Assembly (NCBI RefSeq): GCF_000275865.1
Contig: NZ_CM001555.1
Span: 1,261,706-1,325,705, forward strand
Reading direction: 5' to 3'
Source: Methanofollis liminatans DSM 4140
GTDB lineage: Archaea; Halobacteriota; Methanomicrobia; Methanomicrobiales; Methanofollaceae
DNA: 64,000 bases
Shown here piece after piece: positions 52,832-62,700 of this stretch. Numbering within the stretch: the stretch's first letter is position 1; each line of letters begins with the position of its first letter. Below the pieces are notes generated by a model. The model had not been told where the DNA came from. It searched no databases and saw only the letters and a program-made list of their open reading frames with translations. The translations under genes were made by a program, and so were the position numbers.

Positions 52832-55504
52832 TTAAATTCCCTCCAACATCTTCAACGCATTTTTTGCAGCGATTTTTACGCCCTTCGCATAATCCCCTTT
52901 GAGTTTCATAAGGGCGCGTTTTGAACCTGTATCGTTTAAATATCCGAGTGCCAGTGCGGCCTGCTGCCGCACACCCGGTTCTTGATCTTGAAGAAAGGGA
53001 CGTATGAAAGGTATAGCCTCGCGGGAACCGATCTGACCAAGGGCGATGATCGAATGTTCCCTGACGCGCTTATTACCGTCTTTGAGCACGGCGATCAATG
53101 GCTTGACCGCCGAATGTTTTTCCCTGACAAGGAGGTCCAACGCCCTGTTCTGTTCCTTTTGTGGTGCCTGATCATCTATCAAAATCGAAATGAAACGCTC
53201 AACTCTACTCTGACCCATCGACTTCGGCATCTCCCACTGAGCGGGCAGCTCGCGGGGAGGGGGACTGGCAGGTACGCTCTCCTTTCTCTCCTCGACAGCC
53301 ACCCCCCCATACCACAGGATCAACCCCCTGATCGCCGCCGGCTCCCTCCCGCCGATGACCAGCAGCCAGCGCTGGCTCGGCACCTCCACCATCTGCTCGT
53401 TTCGGTACGCCGACCTCAGCACCCGCGCCCACCCCTCATCGGTCAGGGGGCCGGTCATCCCCTCCAGCAGGCCGACCAGCCGCGCCCGCGCCTCGGGCAG
53501 GATCGATTCGACGATATTCCTCACCTTGATCACGCCGAAGTCATCGGTCGCCAGGCCTTCATGGCCGGCATAGTATGCCCTGACCGCCTCCTCGGACTCC
53601 CGCTCAAAGGCGGAGAAGACCCCTGCATCAGCAGAGACCTCCTCGGTGATCGGGATCCCCATCTTCAGGGCCACATCGGTGATCCATGCGAGATCGTTCT
53701 GGTAGGTAAACGAGTCCTCCGAGACGATGTAATTGCGGGGGACGGCCACAAAGTGGTGGAAGACCGGCCGTTTGCCGGGCCTATTCCGCAGGATCCTGCC
53801 CAGGCGCTGGATCAGCTGGAGTTTTGTCTTCGACGAGGCCACATTGATCCCGACCTCCGCATCCGGAATATCGATACCCTCGTCGAGCATCCTCGGGGCG
53901 ATCAGCACCCCGTTCCTCGCCGCCCTGAAGGCCTGGAGGGCGTGCTTCACCTCCGGGTCCTTCATCTTTGAATGGACGATGAACGCCGGCACCGCCCCTG
54001 ACAGACGCTCATAGACCCGCTCGCAGGTCGCTATATCCATCGCAAAGAGCACGCACTTCCTCGCCCCGGCCAGATCCCGCGCCAGCCTGATCGCCTCCTC
54101 GAGCTTCGGCGACGAGCGGTGGATCACCCACCGGCGTTTGTTGATCAGGCCGATCATCTGGAGCCACTCGTCCGGGATCTCCACGCTGCGGTACCTGAGA
54201 TCGGTCATCAGGCGGACAAAATCCGAAAGGCTCTCAAACCGTTCAAACCGGTTCCTCGACAACACCCTGATCCGTTCTCTCTGGCTGGCGTTGATGTAGT
54301 TCAGGAGTTTCCTGATGCTCTCGGTGATCGACGCAAACTCCTCCTCCTCCATGATATCCAGGAAGGTCTTGTGGACCACAAGGTTGAACTCTGGGATGAT
54401 CCCGTCCCGCCGTGCATCGGCCAGCGTATAGGTGTAGACCGTCCTCCCGAGGTAGCCGTCCAGGACATCGGTCCGCCCGCGCCCCTCCACTGTTGCCGAG
54501 AGCCCCATCTTCCATTTGCACGGGACGGAGAGGGCGTTCCGAAACTGCGGGCCGGCCCCGTGGTGGACCTCGTCGACGATGAGCAGGTCGGTGCCGTACT
54601 GCCCCGGATCCCTCATCACCATCTGGAGGGTGTTGAACGAGATCTCAAACCTCCCCTTATACGAGACCGGCACCGAATAGTCCTCGTCAGGGTCGCCCAG
54701 GAACCCCAGTCTCTCTATCGCCTCCCGCCGCCACTGGTTCAGGATCGCCCGCGAATGGCAGAGCACCAGCACCCGCAGGGAGCGGTGGACTCTGAAGAGA
54801 TGATAGGCCGTGGCAAGGCCGATCAGGGTCTTACCGGTCGCGGTGGCCATCTCCAGCACCCCTTTCCCGCCGGCACCGAGCCAGCGGTCGCGGGCCTGGA
54901 CCTGGTGCTTCCAGAGGGAGAGCAGGACCTCGGGCGTCTCGGCGATCTCGCGGAGGCCCTCGTCGGATGGGGGCCATGCGCCGAGGTAATCCCCCCACTT
55001 TTTTGCGTTCTTCAGGCCGAGATAGAACTCCATCGCAAAGAGCGAACTCCCTACAGAGAAGAGGCGGGCGCTCTCGTCGATCGGTGAGGGCGGCAACGCG
55101 ATCTTCACGGCGATCTTCTTGAGGATCTGGACCTTCTGGATCTCGGGGTAGGTGTGGAGGGCGGTGACCAGGTGTTTTCTGAACCCTGAAAATTCTCCCC
55201 AGGCATAGTCTGCGTCAGATCCCTCGGTGAACCGCTCGGAGAGCACGGCGGTAGACGTCTCTGCGACATAATCCTCCAGGAGCTGATAGGCAGGCCCGGT
55301 GGTGTCGAGCCTGGGAAAGAAGAGGGTGCGATGAAAGGTGCGGTGGTGGTATTCGTTATCGTAATGGTTGAGGAGCTCCTCATCGGCCAGGCTCAGGGCA
55401 ACCGGGAGGGGATGGGGGTTGAGAGACTGCTCTCTGAAATAGTCAAAGGTGAAACGCTCCGGGTGTTCGAGATATTCCAGTTCAAATGCCGAGAGATGTT
55501 TCAT
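52832..55504 (-). CDS. XPB-like superfamily 2 helicase with C-terminal HEAT repeats
   Basis: The 890-residue product has Walker A ATATGKTLIGLA (about 220), LIVDEVHHGAG (DEVH, about 308), GLSATVEG, LDEGIDIPDAEV and QRLGRILRNR, the pattern of XPB/Rad25-like DEAD helicases. About residues 770-890 form HEAT-like repeats (KPLIAVLKDGNKRVREHSII, then FIRPFLQDQEPGVRQQAALA), a protein-binding platform. The N-terminal 170 residues are unrecognised. It lies upstream of brxA on the same strand with a 260-base gap, so it may be a BREX-associated or an independent gene. Confidence 0.82.
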   Translation of the reverse strand: MKHLSAFELEYLEHPERFTFDYFREQSLNPHPLPVALSLADEELLNHYDNEYHHRTFHRTLFFPRLDTTGPAYQLLEDYVAETSTAVLSERFTEGSDADYAWGEFSGFRKHLVTALHTYPEIQKVQILKKIAVKIALPPSPIDESARLFSVGSSLFAMEFYLGLKNAKKWGDYLGAWPPSDEGLREIAETPEVLLSLWKHQVQARDRWLGAGGKGVLEMATATGKTLIGLATAYHLFRVHRSLRVLVLCHSRAILNQWRREAIERLGFLGDPDEDYSVPVSYKGRFEISFNTLQMVMRDPGQYGTDLLIVDEVHHGAGPQFRNALSVPCKWKMGLSATVEGRGRTDVLDGYLGRTVYTYTLADARRDGIIPEFNLVVHKTFLDIMEEEEFASITESIRKLLNYINASQRERIRVLSRNRFERFESLSDFVRLMTDLRYRSVEIPDEWLQMIGLINKRRWVIHRSSPKLEEAIRLARDLAGARKCVLFAMDIATCERVYERLSGAVPAFIVHSKMKDPEVKHALQAFRAARNGVLIAPRMLDEGIDIPDAEVGINVASSKTKLQLIQRLGRILRNRPGKRPVFHHFVAVPRNYIVSEDSFTYQNDLAWITDVALKMGIPITEEVSADAGVFSAFERESEEAVRAYYAGHEGLATDDFGVIKVRNIVESILPEARARLVGLLEGMTGPLTDEGWARVLRSAYRNEQMVEVPSQRWLLVIGGREPAAIRGLILWYGGVAVEERKESVPASPPPRELPAQWEMPKSMGQSRVERFISILIDDQAPQKEQNRALDLLVREKHSAVKPLIAVLKDGNKRVREHSIIALGQIGSREAIPFIRPFLQDQEPGVRQQAALALGYLNDTGSKRALMKLKGDYAKGVKIAAKNALKMLEGI

Positions 55505-56381
55505 GTGCGCTCTCCATGAAATCAGGGATCAGGACATGCTCTGTTATCTCTTCACGATTAATGCTGTTTTCGGTATTGTTCTCGCACATCTGAGATCAGG
55601 AAATGAGGACATAGAGGAGAAGAACCTCTCGCTCCATCAAACGAGTACGAAAAGAGCTCTGCCCGCCTCTTCACCGACATGGTGCACCGGAGGGAGGGGG
55701 AAGGTTCGGAGAAAGGTTTCCCAAAAAGTTCTAGATTGTGATATTATAATGCTGCAAACAGTGTCCAGAGTACGGAGCGTATCGAAACAATTTCAAATAA
55801 CACTGGAGTGAAAACGGCATATCTCGCAATATATTCTATTTTTTGCATTCTAAAGAATAAATGGGCTTCATTTCCATCATGTCGCCATATCGTTCCTCTC
55901 AGGCCCTCTCACGTTATTGAATCGAGAGAAACCCTCTATTGATGGCTGCTCTCTTTTTTGGCTGACGGGGATCTGTGGTGATGGAGAACACAGTCAGAAT
56001 CGGCGTATGAGCGGAGCGCCCAGAACAAGATAAGTACCATGCAGGTGACACCTATCAGGAAGACAAACCATCTGCTGTTCCGCAAGGCAGCCATTGCCAT
56101 CTACACCGCACAGACCGCCCAAATCTCTTCTTATCTGCCGGAGCTAGCCACAGATGCAGGATATCACATTTCTCAGAGTGGGATACTCACTATCCGACAT
56201 AGGAATCATGCCTTCTGGAGAAGCGGCATGAGTCTCACAAGAATTGTGGTACGCCGCCCCCGATTCTGGCCGGGAGTTCATATTCGCTACCTGAACGACT
56301 ACGAGCGAAACGATAGAGCCATTTCACCCAATCAAACCGAATAAATTATCAGAAGAGAGACGGATAGAACCAGATGATCTC
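55505..56381. other. Divergent gene-free region between helicase and Wadjet operon
   Basis: This 877-base gap holds no gene I can support. It carries GAAACAATTTC at 55783-55793, the same 11-mer as in the viperin/CARF operators, which is notable for an exact match this far away. A short frame at 56039 lacks a ribosome site. The promoters of both flanking genes should be here. Confidence 0.45.
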
Positions 56382-57476
56382 ATGCAGAACATCATCAGAG
56401 CGATCCTCCTCCGGCATAAAAATAAGAGGATCGCCCTCAGCTATATGAAAAGAATCCTCAAAGACGATGGGATCAACCTCCTTGCTGATACCGAGTGGCA
56501 GAAGCAGTTCATCTGCACGATCCGCTACCTCATCCAGAAGGGCGTGCTCGTCCCCCTCAAGAATGCACGACCGCTCACCGGGTACGGCGGGCTTCCCGAT
56601 AGATATACCATCCGGCGGGACCTGATCGCAGAAAAAGAAGCACCCCTCTCAGCGGAGCATAAAAACGAACTCTTCTCCCTCCCTGCCCCGATGTCCATTG
56701 ATTACTACGCACACCATGCAGACACCTATCGCCGGGACCGTGACGCCATCATCAGGATCAGGGACCTGATCGACGGGGACGACCACGAGGTGCTGACAGT
56801 CAACGAACGCTCCTACGAGATCTTCGGCGACGAGAAGGCGATCGATGAACCGCAGCACGCAGCAGTCGACGGCTCGGCGGTGCTCAGGAATCTCGGCCTG
56901 ATACTCGCAGACATCAGGGCAAAAAAGGTGTTTGAACCATTCTTCTACATTGAGAAGGGCTTCGGTGCAGAGCAGGGGAAAACGAAGAGAAACGTCCTGA
57001 TTGTCGAGAACAAGGACACCTTCTGGACCTTCCAGCGGGCGGTGATTGCAGGGGAGTTTGACGGCATCAACCTCATCATCTACGGGGAGGGAAATGCGAT
57101 CCAGAAAAAATTCGAGTACATCGAGACCGTGGGTGGGACACCGGACGACCTATATTTCTATTTCGGGGACATTGACAGGGAGGGCATTGCCATCTTCAAC
57201 CGTTTGCAGGCACGCTACCCCGACTATGGCATCAAGCCGGCCACCTCCTTCTACACCGCCGTTCTGAGGAAGGCAGGATACCGGAATGCTCGCCCTCTCA
57301 GGACAGAACAAAACAGAGGGCAGATTCCACTTTCCCCTTTTATCGACGGTTTCGACGAAGAGAGCAGGGCGGCGATCGAGTGGATCATCACGGAAGAGAG
57401 ATATCTCCCGCAGGAGGTCCTCACCGCTGTCGACCTCAGGAGGATGAAGGCCCTTGGACTATCAGAGACATTTTAA
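56382..57476 (+). CDS. jetD: JetD, TOPRIM nuclease subunit of Wadjet
   Basis: The 364-residue product is the DUF2220 nuclease that cuts plasmid DNA in Wadjet. The TOPRIM residues are the Glu in VLIVENKDTFWTFQRAV (about 210) and the DxD in YFYFGDIDREGIAIFNRL (about 265), very like topoisomerase VI subunit A. The N-terminal part (LSYMKRILKDDGI) looks like a winged helix. Here jetD comes first, before jetA, B and C. Its last codons overlap the jetA start by 23 bases. Confidence 0.87.
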   Translation: MQNIIRAILLRHKNKRIALSYMKRILKDDGINLLADTEWQKQFICTIRYLIQKGVLVPLKNARPLTGYGGLPDRYTIRRDLIAEKEAPLSAEHKNELFSLPAPMSIDYYAHHADTYRRDRDAIIRIRDLIDGDDHEVLTVNERSYEIFGDEKAIDEPQHAAVDGSAVLRNLGLILADIRAKKVFEPFFYIEKGFGAEQGKTKRNVLIVENKDTFWTFQRAVIAGEFDGINLIIYGEGNAIQKKFEYIETVGGTPDDLYFYFGDIDREGIAIFNRLQARYPDYGIKPATSFYTAVLRKAGYRNARPLRTEQNRGQIPLSPFIDGFDEESRAAIEWIITEERYLPQEVLTAVDLRRMKALGLSETF

Positions 57477-58980
57477 AGATATCAACGAACGCATGGAGCA
57501 CCTCGTGTGCTTCTACCCTTTTTTTAAGGCCTATGCCCAGAAGAGGGACTATGATGCCCCCTCCCTCGCCCTCGGCGTGCTGACATTTCTCATCGAAAAA
57601 GGCCGTCTCCAGGGCCGCACCGTGAGGCCCGACGAGATCCGGGGATACATCGAAGGAATGATGAAAGAGATGTACCCTGGGCAGACATTTGACTACCAGG
57701 AGGTGACACGGACCGTGCTTGGCGATCTCGAGACCACACCCGGTGGCGAACTCTACCACTTTCAGTACCTCGACACGGTCAGGAAGCAGCAGGTCGACCG
57801 CTATGTCCACCTTGTCGAGTACAACGTGAGCGAGGGCGCCTACCAGATCACCGACGCCGGTCTTGAGTTCATGATCACCATCAAGGAGCTCCCCGAAGAG
57901 TCCAGGGTCACGGTCGCTCTCATCCTCTTTAAAAAGCAGATCGAGAGCGGGTCCTTCAGAAACGCCCTGGAGACGGTGAGGAGCCTCAACCTCGAAGTCC
58001 ACCGGAAAAAAGGGAAAAGACAGGCCCTGATTGACAGCATGATCTACGGAGACCCCGACGTCGTGGAGAAATTCACCGCCTACACCAGGGACATCATCTC
58101 CCAGCTTGAGCAGGAAGAGGAACTCTTTCGTCAGGTCCAGAATACCCTCCAGGAGATCTCAGAGGATAAAAAGCGGATCACCGATCATTCCCGTTCACTG
58201 GGTGACGAAGAGGACTTCATCACCATCAAAGAACTCGCAGACGAACTGGACCGCGGCTACAGGCTCCATAACAAACTCCTCGAAGACTACACCACGATCC
58301 CCTCGGAGTATGAACGGATCAAGAATGTCAGGTTGCACTCGCTCTTTGAACGCCGCTACCAGTTCCAGAAAACGCTCGAAAACCACATCCTGGCCAACCT
58401 TCCCAATGACGTGCATGTGGTGGAGATGCTCCCCCTCCTCCTCCCCGGCCCCAGGAAAACGTTCAGTATCTGCAAACTCTTCGAGCCGCAGAATATCATC
58501 GGGAAAAAGGCAGAGGTTGCAGAGAGTCGGGTGAAAGAAGAGTGGGGCGATGCAAAGCCACCCGATGAGATCGTGCACGAACGGCAGGTGAAGACCTTCA
58601 CCGCCTATGCGTCCGTTCTGCTTGAAGCCCTCAGCGAGGGAGGGCACCTTGACCTGCCCGCATTCTTGGACCTGGTCCTGGCGAGGTACGGGGACGGGGG
58701 AATGGACCACATCGACCTGATCCCCTTCCTGATCGAGTTGAACAAAGGCGCGCGGCAGGAGGAGAAAGAAGCGTACGAGACGGTCTTCGACCTCCACACA
58801 CCAGAAGAACGGCAGGGCGCGATCGAGAAGGTTCTGGTCTCTGTTGCGACTGAAAAGGAGGTCGGGATCGACACGATCAGAGTCAGGTCCATGCCCGAGA
58901 TCCGGGTGCCGCTCACCGATGAGAGAGACGTGTACGTCTCGTACCTTGACTTTATGGGAGAACGACAGAATGAAGTTTGA
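57454..58980 (+). CDS. jetA: JetA, kleisin-like Wadjet subunit
   Basis: The 508-residue product reads like the JetA family of type II Wadjet (DUF5716), the kleisin that bridges the SMC heads. It is helical, with long charged segments (residues 200-310, QLEQEEELFRQVQNTLQEIS). The TTG at 57454 is chosen because GGAGG lies ten bases before it; the first ATG, at 57493, has no ribosome site. It overlaps jetB by 11 bases. The subtype is judged from gene type and order, not from a search. Confidence 0.75.
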   Translation: MDYQRHFKDINERMEHLVCFYPFFKAYAQKRDYDAPSLALGVLTFLIEKGRLQGRTVRPDEIRGYIEGMMKEMYPGQTFDYQEVTRTVLGDLETTPGGELYHFQYLDTVRKQQVDRYVHLVEYNVSEGAYQITDAGLEFMITIKELPEESRVTVALILFKKQIESGSFRNALETVRSLNLEVHRKKGKRQALIDSMIYGDPDVVEKFTAYTRDIISQLEQEEELFRQVQNTLQEISEDKKRITDHSRSLGDEEDFITIKELADELDRGYRLHNKLLEDYTTIPSEYERIKNVRLHSLFERRYQFQKTLENHILANLPNDVHVVEMLPLLLPGPRKTFSICKLFEPQNIIGKKAEVAESRVKEEWGDAKPPDEIVHERQVKTFTAYASVLLEALSEGGHLDLPAFLDLVLARYGDGGMDHIDLIPFLIELNKGARQEEKEAYETVFDLHTPEERQGAIEKVLVSVATEKEVGIDTIRVRSMPEIRVPLTDERDVYVSYLDFMGERQNEV

Positions 58981-59719
58981 CGAAGAAAACCTCGGAGTCG
59001 CCCTGGAGATCTTCTATTCCATCCTGAAGAACGGGTCGATCACACGCACCGACAATCCCCGCGAATTTTTACGGTATGACCAGGAGACCGAGGTGAGGGA
59101 GGCACTGGAGGTCTGCGCAAGAAAGCAGGGATTGGTCCTCTGCAGGTACCACGACGTCTTCTACCTCAGCCCCGGCATAAACAACCCGGTCTTCGGCCTC
59201 TCAAACACCGAGATCAAAAACGGTCTGGGGTACGGCTTCAAAAACCCCGAGATGTACACGGCATTTTTTATCATGCACATCCTCATCGCCGAGTTTTACC
59301 GGGACTCAACCCGCGAGCCCTACCTGGAGAAGGTGCACAAAACCCGTCTCCTTGAGGTGGTCGAGCAAAAGATGAAGGCAATGGAAGCACTCGAAGACCT
59401 GGAGACGACCAGCGAAGGCCACCAGTTCAACTTCAAAGTGATCGCCGAAACCTGGAACAAACTCCCTTCGGCCGAACTCAGACCAGACGAGTGCGATGAG
59501 ATCAAACAGCGCGGTATCAGTTCGAAGAACGCCCTGGTCAACAGCACCATCGCCTTTATGGAGAAAAACCAGCTTGTCAGGGAGCACGACGGGGCGGTCT
59601 ACCTCACCCCAAGGTGCAAGGCGATCATCGCCGGGACGTACAGCAACGAGGAGGTCCAGGCCGACCTGAGAGCCTTCATCGAGGGGCTTGGCGATGCCGC
59701 GGAGGAAGACGATGCCTAA
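58970..59719 (+). CDS. jetB: JetB, kite-like Wadjet subunit
   Basis: The 249-residue product resembles JetB of type II Wadjet (DUF6063), a dimeric winged-helix kite protein that binds JetA. The visible wing is LVNSTIAFMEKNQLVREH then GAVYLTPRCKAIIAGTYS near the end. The ATG at 58970 overlaps the jetA stop by 11 bases, and its own stop overlaps jetC by eight. A longer frame from 58844 lies inside jetA and is not used. Confidence 0.75.
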   Translation: MKFDEENLGVALEIFYSILKNGSITRTDNPREFLRYDQETEVREALEVCARKQGLVLCRYHDVFYLSPGINNPVFGLSNTEIKNGLGYGFKNPEMYTAFFIMHILIAEFYRDSTREPYLEKVHKTRLLEVVEQKMKAMEALEDLETTSEGHQFNFKVIAETWNKLPSAELRPDECDEIKQRGISSKNALVNSTIAFMEKNQLVREHDGAVYLTPRCKAIIAGTYSNEEVQADLRAFIEGLGDAAEEDDA

Positions 59720-62700
59720 ACTCCAGCGTGTACGGGTTGTGAACGCCCAGTTCGACGACGGGAGGGGTATATACGAAGACTTTACGATGCCCTTCTATAG
59801 CCGGAACGCCACCTACGAACTGAGAAACGGCGGCGGGAAGTCTGTCCTGCTGATGCTCATGCTTCAGTGCATCCTCCCCAACACCTCGCTTGATCCAAAC
59901 CACCCGTTCAAGGATATGTTCCGCGGTGGAGACCAGAACCGCACCACTCACATCCTTGCCGAATGGGAACTGGAAGAGGGCATTGCAGAGAAAAAATATC
60001 TTCTGACAGGTTTTTGTGCGAAGAGAAGGTCGGACCAGGACGAGGGAGAAAAAAATGACGGGATCAAGTACTTCTCCTATATCCACCTCTATGACAGGCA
60101 AAACGATCTCGACCTCAAAAATATCCCCCTCTGCTGGAGGGAGAGGGGTGACTTTGTGGTCAGGGACTATGCCGACAGCCAGAGAATGCTCAGGGAAAAG
60201 GCAAAGGCAGGCTACGACATCTGGGCCACGGACGTCCGAAAGGAGTACCTGGAAAAGATCCAGACTTACTGTCTTCTCGAACCCGAATGGGAGTTCATCA
60301 AACAGATCAACAGACAGGAAAATTTTCTGAAGTCATATTTCCGGGAGTTCAGGTCCTCACGGACGCTTGTGGAAAAACTCCTGATAAAGACGATCGAGAG
60401 GTGCCTCCAGCACAAACAGTCTCTCAGGACCGGGGAAGAGACAGGCGGGTCGAACGAGAAGTCTCTTGCGGACGCACTCTATCAGTGCCAGGAGGAACTC
60501 AAAAGGTTGCAGGAAGAGCAGAAATGCCTGCACGACTACGAACACCTTCTGGACGGAATCACCACTCTGCAGGAGGCAAACCAGGAGATGATCGGGTCAT
60601 TCCAGGCATTCGAGGAGTCCAAACAGAGGGCTGCATCGCAGTACGCCGCACACCGGGAAGCGCTCGCCCGCAAGGAGGAAGAGATCCGTGACCTCCAGGA
60701 GAGGGCCGCCGGGAAAGAGGCGGCACTCCACTCCATAGAAACCGATATCGAGATGACCGGACTCATCGTGCAGAACGTCCGCGTCAATCTCCTCAGGCAG
60801 AGCCTTGAAAAGGTCGGAGGGGAGAAGACGCACCTCGAAGAAGCGGTGGAGGCACAGGAACACGAGGTGAAATGTGCATGGGCGGTGAACAAATATCTCA
60901 GGTACAGAGAGGCGCTGGCAGAGGTCAGGAAAAACGAGGAGTACATAGAGAATACAACACGCGATCACCTGGAGATCTTCACCCGGCTCCAGAGACTGGG
61001 AAAGACGCTCCTCGCCCATTCTCTGCGGGAGAAGCAGAGGGTCACCGACGACCTCCAGAGAGGAGAGGATGAAGCGGAAGCCCTCAAAGAGGCAAACACA
61101 AAATTAGAGCGGGCTCTCGGTGGCATCACGACGCGGATAGAGGAAAACAGACTTGCAATTGATAATTTAGAGCGACAGATCGCGGAGCTGGACGAGGAGG
61201 AGGCAGACCTCCACCAGAAACACAAACAATGTCCCCGCGTCGATACAGGGCTCTCGGATCAGATCCCCACACTCATCGAGGCGACGGAGAGGCGTATCAC
61301 ACGCGAAAATGATGCCTGTGCTCTTCTCTCTGCAGAGATCGATGAAAGAAAGAGGCGGCTCGACAGAAACGAGGTGTCAGAAAAGGGACTGAGAGAGCAG
61401 ATTGATTTAAGGAACCGGGACATCGATCGGGTGAAGAGGGAGGTGGAGGCCTATACTGCCGAAGAGCAGGCGGCACACCAGATCGCCGGCCTCTACGGGA
61501 CGGACGAGGTCGAGACCTGCCGTGCACATCTCAACGACCGTATCGGTGAGCTGCAGGAATCTCTGAGAGACCTGAAAGATCGTCGCACCTCCCTGGAGAA
61601 GGAGTTGGAGGGGGTACTGCACTACGGCGTCGCCCTGAACAGGGACACTCTGGACGCCCTCGACACCCTGCGCGAGAAATATGCAGAAGTCATGAGCGGG
61701 GCCGAATACCTGAAAGACCTCCCTCCTGATGAAAGAGAGGAGAGCCTGGCCAACGCTCCCTGGCTTTCAAAAGCTATCCTCCTCCTTCCCCAGGACTACG
61801 AGACAATTGTCCACAGTCCCTCCGTCCTCCCGGCCCTCGTCCAGGACGCATCAGTCGTCATCACCAGTTATGGTTATCTCAGGGAGAAGAGGGTCCTCAC
61901 CCTCGGCGACGTATATATCCCGTCCAGGCCGCCGAAACACACTCTCCGCGTCCTCGACAGTGACCGAGAGGCGGAACGCCTCAGGAAGGAGATCTCAAGA
62001 ATCAACGATGAAAGTATCCGGACCGGGGAGGAACTAGAAGGCGCCCGGAAGAACGAAGAGGCCCTCAGGTCATTTGTCCTGCGCTTTCCCCCCGGATACC
62101 AGGAGCAGAAAGAAGCCGAGATCAGGGGATATGCAGAGGCACGGGATGAAAAGGTCGCCCTGCATGCCGCCGTGCAGAAAGAGATCGAGGACGACCGGGA
62201 CGCCCTTCCCGAAATAGAGGCACGCCTGGAGAAAAAAAGAGAAGAGGTCAACCTGTTCGAGAGAAAGCGTCTCCTGCTCCTAAATATCCAGGAGATATCA
62301 GGGAAGAAGAAAGAGGCCTCCAAAGGTCTGCAGCAGAAAATCCAGTATGGGAAGGAGTACGAGGCGGCGCTGGAGCAGACCGAGGCCGGGATCGCCCGGG
62401 GCACGCTAGACCTGAAGAACAAAGAGCAGTCGAACAGACAGCTGAATGCCCATCTCCGGACGGTAACGGGGGCATGTGCGGAGTACCGGGAATATGAAAA
62501 GGATGAGGTCGACCTTCTCCCTGACACCGACATCTCACGACTCACGACCGACTACCACGCCGCAAAGGATGCAGTCGACGGGGTCAACAAAAATATTGGC
62601 CATGTCCGGGAAATGATCACCAGAGACAGACGGGAGGCGGAGGAGGCACTGGCCGACATAAAGAATTTACAGGTCTCCATCGCCGAGATCGAAGCCCGAA

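Noticed and set aside
52982-55087. Two plus-strand frames of over 320 codons
   Set aside because: Both lie antisense to the XPB-like helicase with intact motifs.
56039-56344. 101-codon plus-strand frame before jetD
   Set aside because: No ribosome site and no coherent protein character; probably intergenic.
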